Assembly: GCA_025769875.1 (NCBI GenBank)
Contig: JAGFNK010000033.1
Location: forward strand, 62,001-126,000
Direction: 5' to 3'
DNA: 64,000 bases
From: Russula earlei
Taxonomy: Eukaryota; Basidiomycota; Agaricomycetes; Russulales; Russulaceae
Of the stretch, positions 32,618-42,288 are shown piece after piece. The first letter of the stretch is position 1. Each line of letters opens with the position of its first letter. The position numbers and the translations under genes are program-made. The notes under the pieces were generated by a model. The model had not been told where the DNA came from, made no database searches, and worked only from the letters and a program-made list of their open reading frames with translations.

Positions 32618-32787
32618 TATGTGAGCTGAGTCAATTCAGTGGTCAATATATTTATATTTAACCTTTATTGACCACTGAGTTGAGTTTTAGTGGACTGGAC
32701 TTATCCATTCCTGTCCGTCATGCCACAGCCACTGCAACCATCCGCCTCGAGGCAAGTCCATGCGCAGCATTCCGCCCTCATCATCCC

Positions 32788-34733
32788 TAGGGCTGCCGAC
32801 CGTACCCGTACACATACGGTTTACGGCTACCGTAATACGGTATCCCGTACCGTACCGTCCGGGTAGTGGAAGTGTACCATGACGGTACAGTTGCCGGTAC
32901 GGTTAGTTACCGTACCGTACCGTATAAGGGACACCATCAAGCCGTATATACGGGCCGTATATTAGTTGTACTCAATGGCAAAAGAGTTGAGTAATGTGAG
33001 ACCTTCTTTCTAGAATGTTCTGTTGTGATTGCCCAGACGAGTGAATTGGAGTGAGATCGATTGCAGGCAATTGATCCCAATCGCATGCGTGCAAAGGCGA
33101 CTGAGGGATCGCCCTGATGTGATCCTACATTTTTTAGCTACATTTACTTTACATCTCATCTCGTAGATAGTGTACATGATCATCAACTCGATTATTACTA
33201 CGTTAAATACTCTTTGATCGCCAGCCGCCCCCCTTATAGTTGCGGCCGCTGTCTCAACGCCAGCCCAGTCGTCTCCGCCTCGTCCGTCAGCGTTCTAGCA
33301 CCGCCCACTGCACCTGGTCGCCTTGCCCTCAGTCCCAACTCTCTCTCGTCGCCATTTCTACTCCACCCATCTATACCACCAAGTCTACGTCGTCACCGTT
33401 GCCCCTACATCCTCCGCCCTGCCCGCCTCGGCCGCAGCTTCAGTTCTCGCACCCTCAGTAAACATCACCAGCCACTGTCACCGCGCGTCCAGTATCGCTA
33501 GCATAACCAGCCACCGTGCCCTTAGCCTTGCCAGCCGCCTCGGTCCCGACTGACACCCCACCTCTGTCTCATCAGCTCCTGCGCTCTCAGTGTCGCCTGT
33601 CGCGGTGTCTGTCTCAGTGCCAACGCCAGCCTCAGTCCTGCCATCTGCTTCTGTCGCCCCAGCCTTAGCTCAGCCAGCTGCCGCCGCCGCGCCTCTTAGT
33701 CTCGCTAATCGCCTCAGTCTCGTCACCTGCCCTTGTAGGCCTCAGCTTCAGCCTCCAACATCTTAACGCTATACGCCGCCGCCTCCACCGCAAGTTGAGT
33801 GACTACTACTACAAGTTTGATGAGTCACCATTGTATACTTGGGCTGCATGTATGTGGAATTTCTGCCCTTTTTCTGCATGCCTAAACTTACGTGCTATAC
33901 TTAGTGCTTGATCCTCGCATCTCATACGAAGGAATGAAATCTGATTACGCTGATGACGACATCCTTGCTGACTATCTGGATTCTGTGAAGGCATCACTCA
34001 ACAACTGTTTCCAGGAGAATTATGCAGGAAAATATGTCGCACCGCCTGTCCATGATCATCCCCATACCACTAGTCTGTCAAAGACTTATTCACAGTCTCG
34101 CAATGAGTCTCCGCAAAAGGTCAATTTTACTGCCCGATACAAGAAGCATGCCAGTGCAAGAAGGGACCAGCTCGAGGAGTACTTTAGGCTCCCCCGTGAG
34201 GACTTTGATTCCTGTGATCCTGTTAGCTGGTGGGTTGGACGACGCTCACAATTTCCGGATCTTTTTGTCTTTGCTCGGGATCTCTTGGTGATTCCAGGTT
34301 AGAATTTCATTGATATGTGTTTATGTCAATTACTTATGTTGAAAACAAAAACTGCAGGTTCTGCTGTTGCTGTTGAAAGAATATTTTCGGGTGGGCGAGA
34401 CACCATCTCATTACGAAGAGCCAGCCTACATCCAGAGACTATCCAGACATTGATGCTTGTCAAGCAGCACCTACGTGTTACGCGACGTGCCATTGATGAC
34501 CTTATGGTTATAGGTAATGAATAATAGATATCATTGTCATTCATTCAGTTTAATCAAATTTTGCTTGACTGTAATAACCCGTAATGCCGTATTACGGCCG
34601 TCTTCTACCCCGTACCGTACCGTATAGGCTGCTGAAGTGGAAGCATACGGTACGGGTAACGGTACGGATAGTAGCCGTATACATACCGTATCGAGTACGG
34701 CCGTAGCCGTATACGGTACGGTTGGCAGCCCTA
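32788..34733 (+). mobile_element. hAT element, internally deleted
   Basis: The ends are TAGGGCTGCCGACCGTACC and its near-complement GGTACGGTTGGCAGCCCTA, surrounded by arrays of GTACGGTA-like subterminal motifs. An 8-bp duplication ATCATCCC flanks it (32780-32787 and 34734-34741), diagnostic for hAT. Only the last third of the transposase is present; the rest is low-complexity Ser/Pro/Ala-coding filler (33200-33790). Confidence 0.9.
33892..34524 (+). pseudogene. hAT transposase C-terminal third
   Basis: The first segment reads VLDPRISYEGMKSDYADDDI ... SPQKVNFTARYKK ... EEYFRLPREDFDSCDPVSWW and ends at an intron (GTTAGAATTT to ACTGCAG, about 34299-34357). The second holds the hAT dimerisation motif (SAVAVERIFSGGRDTISLRR ASL). 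The N-terminal zinc finger and the catalytic core are absent, so the element can move only with help from another hAT transposase. Confidence 0.85.
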
Positions 34734-34741
34734 ATCATCCC

Positions 34742-35532
34742 TCACCTCTCCGCCTTCTCGCCCAACATGGATGGACCAGCGATCGCGCGTGTCCAGCATG
34801 CTTCATTCTCATTCCCACTTTACCCATCAGTCACAATCACACTCGGCTCAACTGGGCACTGAAAGTAGTGGTCACATCAACACCTTCCCTGAAGAGAAAC
34901 AGCATTCTTCAAAGGGCCCACGTTCTCGATTGAAAACCTGCTCACAAACTTCCAACCAGAGTGATCACCCGCAGCGCAAACGTCGTCGATATCGTGAGAC
35001 GTGCGGGATCATCAAGCTTCCACACACGCATCATTCTGGCATGGTACGTCGTCGTTTCGCTCACTTTGTGGAATGGGTAGAGGCGTTGAGGTGTCTTAAG
35101 ATTCGATCCTCATCGCCCTTGTAGGTGCTTCACGTTTTGGTGAAATGGTACATTCGGGATCAACCACGCGGCAATGCGAGGGATCGGGCAGTGTGTAGGT
35201 GCGCAGAATCAGAAAGTGAGTTCTTGTATCTGACCCGAAGCTTCCAGAGCGAGTTGGACGGCCGAATTGGGTGCGAGGGTAACGTGTGGTGGCTCGGCAG
35301 CGTGCGTGCAAACTTGGAGGGAGCAAGTCTTTGGCCGTCACTCCTGGACGTGGTTTCGTGAGTTCTCCCACTCTTCGCTTTACACGTGTTGTCCATCATA
35401 ATTTCATTGGGACCACTTATGATATGGGGCGAGACGCGATACCGGCGCTTTAACGCGGATGGGGTGTGGTTGCCTCGGAAGCAGTGGCCGCCGGCGTTGC
35501 GATAATATGGGAGATGACACCTGGTTTGGGTG
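34742..35532 (+). other. Possible host ORF interrupted by the hAT insertion
   Basis: Taking out the hAT with one duplication joins an ATG frame from 32719 (MPQPLQPSASRQVHAQHS) directly to the frame after 34742, which runs on to about 34860. A second frame (34771-35124) is rich in Ser, His, Lys and Arg (QRKRRRYRETCGIIKL). The protein is not recognised and may have been a host gene disrupted by the insertion. Confidence 0.3.
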
Positions 35533-36734
35533 GCCAAATGGTCATATACTCACAAGCGAGACACCACGTCCTAGGTCTCAGGCTGTATTGGCGTTGTATC
35601 TGCAGTATCACTCACGTCCTGCCGTTCGATAAAAGGTATCATGATATAGGGCTCTGTATGGCACCAGTTCTCTCCACAACGCCAGCAACAGAGGCGCGCT
35701 TACCGGCAAACTGGACTGGCCACGGTGTTGAGATCGCGTCGCACAGAGCCTGCCAAACGACAACTCGCGCTCCATATCCGAAGGCCAAACAATATAGGAC
35801 TGCACTGGCACGTTTGCTTTTGCATGATGACAAACAGGTTTGCCCCTCTTTTCGGTGGCCACTCGACCTTGATGACTCATGCGCTCGCTCCTTTCACGGT
35901 TGTGCAACGTTGGAATGCTGATGCATCAATGGCATCGACATCAGGTGATCGTGATACGGGGTTGACGGGATGATAGCCCTACCAATCCTGATCAAGGAAT
36001 CGCGAAAAGATGGGAGGGGGGGGGCTGGCTACAGTATAAAGTTAACGCCTGCGTCTACGATTACGCCCAGCTGCGCTCCCATTCATTCCATACTAGCCGG
36101 TGCTGGATACCGACAGTTTTTCTACACAACCCACATATTGTTCATACCTTGACGACTTGGACAAATTTCAGTCCCAACAATCCAAAAAATTCACTCCTAA
36201 GTAATAATGCGCGCCTTTAAATTTGCTGCCATATTCTCCCTCGCCATTGGAATCGTTCCATCGTTTGCTCTTCCATCAGGGTACGCATATTTCTTCAGGT
36301 TCTCTCCTCCCCCCCACGAAGTCAGCTTACCTTGCAGAGATGCACCAAATCCAATCCTGGCTTCAAGGGAGACGGTGTGGACATCTCCTAGGGAGGGAAT
36401 AATCAATGCGAACATTCTCTCGAAACGGGCATCGGGAGATGATCCATATGGGGATTCTGGTGAGGAACAGTAGCCACTCTTTGATTCAAACGATCTGAAC
36501 GTTTCAATCGAAGGCCTGAGGATTCAAAAATGGCGGGAAGAAGTACGAGCAAGTGCTGATACGAAGGAGGAAGCGGAAGCGTTGAACGAAAACCCTAGGA
36601 AATATAATGGCCCTGCGATGCGTCGCAAGAGGAGAGTGCGGTCGGGTAAGACGATGGAGAGTCAGACTGGTAGAGTGTTTGATGGCAGAGGTAACTGGTA
36701 GTCAGGCAGTTATGAGAAGAATAGAATCGATTGT
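35533..36734 (+). repeat. Dispersed repeat A, copy 2
   Basis: Matches 15436-16643 with scattered differences, including the TATA box (36035-36040) and the secreted-protein start. It continues without interruption towards repeat B, so this locus is the less disturbed arrangement. Confidence 0.85.
36207..36473 (+). pseudogene. Secreted-protein paralogue, truncated by a stop
   Basis: The frame encodes 88 residues: signal peptide MRAFKFAAIFSLAIGIVPSF and the block PCRDAPNPILAS as in the paralogue at 16113, then TAG at 36471. After the stop the same frame remains readable (SNDLNVSIEGLRIQKW and further), matching the paralogue, so the stop looks like a single nonsense change. Between signal peptide and PCRDAP two opposite one-base indels relative to copy 1 cancel out. 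Confidence 0.6.
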
Positions 36735-36859
36735 CTGGTAGCTATACAGGAGATTCGACTTGACCTCCTGGTGAGGCCGTGGTACGACTTATATACCCGT
36801 TAGAAGAACCAGAGCCTAGAGACAGACATAGCGAGAATAGTGAGGAAACGATGAGAAAG

Positions 36860-38233
36860 TACGACGCGTGGCTTCGACGCGAGTGGTAGAGATTCGAAAT
36901 TTTATGGTCCTTCTCGGCCCTTGCCTTCCGAGGACAAGGCCTTGCAAGTCGAGGCGCGGGCGGCCAAATGTACTTATGCGGGTTGTGAGCGGTGCTTGCA
37001 ATCTTACCTTCAGCACTTGGTTGCAACTTCCCCCACTTGTTGCACTTGTCACCATCTATCATCCTTTTCATAGGTAATCCTCTTGGTTCTTAGTGAAAGG
37101 AACATTGTTATCTCCATCCAGTCCAGCGAGAAGTAGCCGAAGGAAGTCTTATTTGTTCTCAACGTGTCGCTATAAGAACCGATCCATGGGCGCATCCTCG
37201 AACTGGCTCATCAAGGTCCATCGTTGACATGGCCTGAACACCCGCTCGGCTTATTTTCCGTCTCTTGAATATAAAAGGTTTGTTTCTCTGCTCTCTCATA
37301 TTCCTTCGCACACCATCTCCGTGGAACCTATCGCTCACTACCTCTTTTCGCGTTCGAATATGCATGCATCATATGTGCCAAGGCTGCGTGCTCGGAAGAA
37401 CCCCTCCTCGCCCTTGATCGAGATAACAATGACGACGGCGACGTAGACCTCTGCACGGCACTACATATAACGCCCCACCCCCGCCGCCTCTGCACAACCT
37501 TCCTTCCCCCTCTACCGTCATCGGCGCCACCACCTCCTATGCACATCGCAGTAGGGTCCACCGGCTAAGGGAGCGCGAGATCTTTCGCACACTTTGTCTG
37601 CGCGCTACCTCTTCGGTGCCCTCAATGTACCTGTAGGAGGTTGCTTACGGGCGGCTCAGCAACCACCGACAGCAACTCGTGTAGCGCGGCCAGGGGCAGT
37701 AGCGCAGGGCCAAGTGAGAGTGAGGATGACAAGGTGAGCCGTGTCTGCACTGGGACGAGTCGCGTGTGTGCATTGTATCAACTTGACCACAAGGGAGTTG
37801 CGACTTTAGAGCGGGGTGTTTGTACCGCACGATGTTCATAGGCTTTCACATGTGCTGCTTTCTCATGAGTCATTTGGTGGTCTATCTGTACATCCGTACC
37901 AGATATTCATCAGGGGGATCGCGGAGGGTAATCATCAAGTTACAACGATTACATCAACCGCAAAGGACAATGTCTTCTATGACACCATGGGCTACCTCGC
38001 GGTTCATACTCTGATCCGTGCCAGTTTCGAGGATCCTTCTCCAAGCTGTCCTGGAAGAAGCCACGTTCAGGCACGATGCCCTTGCTGTGCCACCATCATC
38101 AGCATCCTCACCAACACCACTGCGTACCCTCGGTCCCCCATGCCGAGCACCGTTCTTGGAGCGTGGATTAAGAACCAAAGCCAACACCAGCACGAGGCCG
38201 TCCATGACCTATCCGAGTCACATGGCCGCACCC
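36860..38233. repeat. Dispersed repeat B, copy 2
   Basis: Counterpart of 2735-4103. The sequence goes on beyond the point where copia-1 interrupted copy 1 (CCGCACCC), giving the uninterrupted version. Confidence 0.85.
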
Positions 38234-38394
38234 CAGGCAAAAGCCCCGTCAACAAGGAATATCACACGGTACAACGTAGTGCGATGGCGGACCACGACGA
38301 GTGCATATGCGACGGCCGCGAGGGTATCGACCTGGCGCTTAAAGACGAGCGAGAGGATCGAAAAGACGCCGCCGAGGAGGTCGATGGGCCATGA
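37816..38394 (+). CDS. Uncharacterised ORF spanning the end of repeat B
   Basis: 192 residues (HRLSHVLLSHESFGGLSVHP, DNVFYDTMGYLAVHTLIRAS, then a charged C-terminus DLALKDEREDRKDAAEEVDG). Copy 1 has the corresponding frame at 3688-4041 up to the copia-1 insertion, so the ORF is conserved between the copies. No domain is recognised; an overlapping frame at 38018-38431 is also open, so coding status is doubtful. Confidence 0.3.
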   Translation: MFVPHDVHRLSHVLLSHESFGGLSVHPYQIFIRGIAEGNHQVTTITSTAKDNVFYDTMGYLAVHTLIRASFEDPSPSCPGRSHVQARCPCCATIISILTNTTAYPRSPMPSTVLGAWIKNQSQHQHEAVHDLSESHGRTPGKSPVNKEYHTVQRSAMADHDECICDGREGIDLALKDEREDRKDAAEEVDGP

Positions 38395-38672
38395 ACGGGA
38401 GCGAGATCCTATGACCGCGCCATGTTTGTAGGTCTCGTAGTATTGCGGTCTCGGCCGACAGATGGGGGACTGAGGAAGGGGGTATTGGGCCTTAGTCAGG
38501 TGAACGGAGGGGGTTCAACGGACGCTCACAGGAGAGCGACGGAGAGCAGGGCTGAACTCGGAACCCCGAAGAAGCGCACGCCCGCTTTGCCCGCGTGCGT
38601 GCCGCGTCTGTACGACGGCTAAGCCAACCCCCCCGCGCGCCGCGCACACCCACCATCCACAAACAGTCAGCA

Positions 38673-38673
<1 letters not shown>

Positions 38674-38708
<35 letters not shown>
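38674..38708 (+). repeat. Run of 35 consecutive G
   Basis: An uninterrupted G homopolymer of 35 bases. Such tracts are rare, highly unstable and able to form G-quadruplexes. It may also mark an assembly or sequencing artefact. Confidence 0.9.
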
Positions 38709-38709
<1 letters not shown>

Positions 38710-38734
38710 AAGGGGTGACGTGACGTGAAAGGAG

Positions 38735-39000
38735 AAGTTAACGCACGCGGAGAGCAAACACCAGCGCCGCCTCGAGTGTGCCCCAGAGCGCCAGCGTGAC
38801 ACCGGTGCACCACGCGCGTGAGCGCCCCACGCCGTAGTACATGCACTAGCCCCACGAGAGCAGCGAGAAGAGGCCCAGGAGCTGCGGCTGTATGACCAAG
38901 GGCACGTTCAAATCCTACACAATGACGTCGACGCCGAGAGGGAGCTAGGCGACGCCCCAGAGAAAGCTGTGGGAGGGGCTGTCCTCTCAGCAGCGCTTCG
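38735..39000 (-). pseudogene. Fragment of a multi-pass membrane protein gene
   Basis: Minus-strand translation gives hydrophobic, membrane-like stretches (FLWGVA, VPLVIQPQLLGLFSLLSWG, then CMYYGVGRSRAWCTGVTLAL WGTLEAALVFALRV), the style of basidiomycete integral membrane proteins. A TAG replaces a codon after LLSWG and no start or end can be defined. The G run lies directly next to it. Confidence 0.35.
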
Positions 39001-39199
39001 CGTGGTTTCCAGAGAGAGGGGAGAAGAAGAAGAAGATGTGGGAGCGCAGCTTGCACGAGATAGGGTGAGAGACCTGTGGTGCGCCAGCTCTTGAGGAGCT
39101 GTGTCGGGAAAGGGGCGAGGGAAGGGGCGATGATAAGGATGTAATTTGAATAGAATTCTGCATGATTCTCAAGGCTTGTGCACACATAATCAAAATTAT

Positions 39200-41699
39200 A
39201 TTCACACTTATGATGGTCTTATCATAACATTTATAACCATGTTATGTGGGTTACATAATTATGTCGGGAAAAACAGTGTTATCAGCATCACATAATCCAC
39301 AAGTTATTATAATGGAGGGCAGGACAATTTCTTTTATTTGGACTGTTTTTCATTTGGATAATTTTTTCGATTCTACCTTTTGCCTTACATCCAAAGTGAG
39401 TGTGCATGGCCTGCTCAAAAATAGGGCAAATACACCCCCACCATGCTGTCTGCAACACCAGGCACAGAGATCACTCAGGGTGGAGAAATACAACTGGGGG
39501 GTAGGAGAGGTGAACAAAAGGGGTGTGAGGTGAAGGAGGGGACTGAGGAGAAGGAGGTTAGGGCTCACATGAAAACACAAAAAACAGAAACACATGTGCA
39601 AAGTCACAACCCATTCTCACAATTGTCAAGTTACTGGGAGTAGGGAGAGGTCCTAAAGAGGCCTCATCAGCAAGTTTGAAGCACAGGAGAAGGGGACAAA
39701 AAAGAAACAAACCTGATAAAACACTGTGTGTGGAGGAACATTGGCAGTAGTGTTTAAAGGTCCAGTCCATCAAACTGGAAAAGGACTGAAACTGGACCAG
39801 ACCCAACTCAAAAGGACCAGACTGTCAGTTGTGGGTTCATCAAATTCTTGGGTGCAACTGGTTGCAGTCACTTACCATTAAATAGTTGACAGAACTGCCA
39901 GAAACTGGTTGTAACCAGTGCAGAACCAGTCTCACCTCCCACACCTTGCAACCCCCTCCCTCTCTCTCTCTTATCTCTCATCCCCCCAACCGTTGTCTGT
40001 CCTTTGTCTCTCATTCCCCTTCCCTCTTGCACTCTTCAATAGTGCTTTCAGGTCAGGTCACATTGATTGCAAAAAACTGCTTGACTGAACCTGACCTGAC
40101 TGATCATGACTGAACCCCAGTAAGGAATGTGTTGATGCCAGGTGATGTAGATTGACATGATGAGGCCAACCCAAACATAATCAGATAATGTCACACCAAG
40201 CCAACCAGTTGCACAAATATCATCATTATCAGATGCTATCTGACTATTGATGTATGACCATTTCACACCTATTTGGGTCAGAAAAATCAATGTTATTTGA
40301 TGTGATATGACTACAATGCTACCCATGCTTCTTCTATCCTCTGGTTCCATCTGATAGCCCATAGCAAAAATCCCTGCTCCACAAGAGTCACCATCACCTT
40401 GGCTGCCATTCTGGCAACCATTGCCACACCCTACCACTGTCCACCCACCTGGTCAATGTGCAAGAATGACTGTGCATGAGAAACTTGTGGTGGTTGCTTG
40501 TGCCATTCCATGATCATGGCTGTGGTCATGGCCTCTGCACTGTGGTTGCCACTATGACAGTGATATCATTGTTGCCACCACTGCTCAAGAGGAAATGAAA
40601 GTAAAAAAAAGAGAGAAAACATAGGGGAACAGTGAAGGGAAACACACTCATGTCATGCACAGCAGAAGGTGGGGTGGGAGGGGAGGAGGCAGCATCAATG
40701 CCATGTCTAGGCTAAACCATGTCACCTTGAAGAGAGGCTTGTGAAATGGGACGATGGGCTGTTGCACTGAGGGAAGGAAGAGGGAAAAGAGAATGAGAGA
40801 ATGCACAAAAATGAAAATGAAAATGAATGCCAGTTAAGCATAAAAATCCCTGATCACAGGAGCATTTGAGTGACTTGTCACTTGAGGCCCAGCTTGATGG
40901 TGGTATCATCACTGTGGTGGTCCTGGCCAGGCTGTCACTGTAAGAAGTTAGAAATTGTGAGTGAGTGAGATGAAGAAAAAAAAGAACATTGCACAACAAA
41001 AACTTCATGGAGATTGGGTGTTGTTGTTCTCATGGTCTTGGCCTAGAGTTGCCACCCATGCTGGAACAGGCATTTGCATCCCTGGTCTTGCAACAACACC
41101 TGAGTGAGAACTCACATGAAAATGAAAGAAAAAAAAACACATGCACAGACACAGTTTAACACAGGAAAGCATGTGTCTCTTGTCATCTGGGTATCAAGTG
41201 TGAGGATTGTATGATTACATCTGGAGGGAGCTTGTCACACTTGAGGAGAGGGCAAGGTATGAGAGAGAGCTCATAAAGACAAAGAGGAAAAATGCACCTG
41301 GGCACTGTGACATGTGAAAATTGTGCATGAGGGAAAGAAAGCAATGAAAATGAAATAAATAAACAACAATGCAGAGCCTAACATGTGAAAATTGCATTGC
41401 ATGCTATCAGGTAATCAAAGACAGAGTGGATTAGAAAAACCCCCCCAGAAACAAAAAAAAAAGAGGAAAGGAAGGGGAAAATGAAAGGAAAAATGCACAT
41501 GTGTGTGCAGAAAAACAGGCCAGTGATGTTTGAAGGAACTTGCATGTCACAGACAGAACCTGCTTGAAGAGTTTTGTGGATTGGGACAGGGTTGTTGGTC
41601 CTGCAGAAACTGGGGAGGGGGAGATGAAGATGGAGGGAGAGAAGAGAGAAATTATATGGGACAAACATGCAAGTCTGGGCAGTCTGTGTGAAAACCACT
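39200..41699. other. CpG-poor desert without recognised genes
   Basis: 2.5 kb in which TG and CA are frequent and CG is scarce. ORFs are short. Words around 40095-40165 (AAGGAATGTGTTGATG) recur inverted near 50435-50490, showing that it is old repeat DNA. Confidence 0.5.
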
Positions 41700-41973
41700 G
41701 CTTGTGTCACCGACTGGGGGCAGTGTTGCTGACAAATTGTTTCACATGCGAGATGTGCACACTGAGTTGAGCAAGAACAACAAGTTCTTGCAAGGATTGG
41801 GGATCTCGGTGACAATAATGCCGAGGAAACTATGTACTGTGGAGAGGGAAGACGATGGATAAGTCTTCACATCTGAAGACTTTAGACATTCAAGAGGAAT
41901 TCTGAGTTGTTTGCTTGATTTCTTGCAAGCCTACAAGTCCGAAGCAAATTCCAGTGATATTTCACAAGAGAAC

Positions 41974-42219
41974 TGTTGGACGTGCAGCCGCTAAGTGCCG
42001 CGCGAACAGACAATCCGGACCGTACGTGTAAATAATTCGAATTTAGTTATCATTCGTTTTCCTCAGTCTTTTACACACAAGACTGAGGTCAGTACTACAC
42101 CTTCCTTTACATTCCTTTATAGCTAATACTGTACATAGCCCTTATTCCATAGGTTAGCATACTAACCTGAATACAGTCTTTTACACACAAGACTGAGCCC
42201 TTATTCCATAGCTCCAACA
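41974..42219 (+). repeat. Copia-3 5' LTR
   Basis: TGTTGGACGTGCAGC to GCTCCAACA. Two hairpins of the form CAGTCTT TTACACAC AAGACTG, as in copia-2 LTRs. Confidence 0.92.
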
Positions 42220-42288
42220 GATTATGAGACCTGGTCGTCCCTGACATCACGAACTCCCACCAGCTTCCAAATCGCGTAACGAAACACC

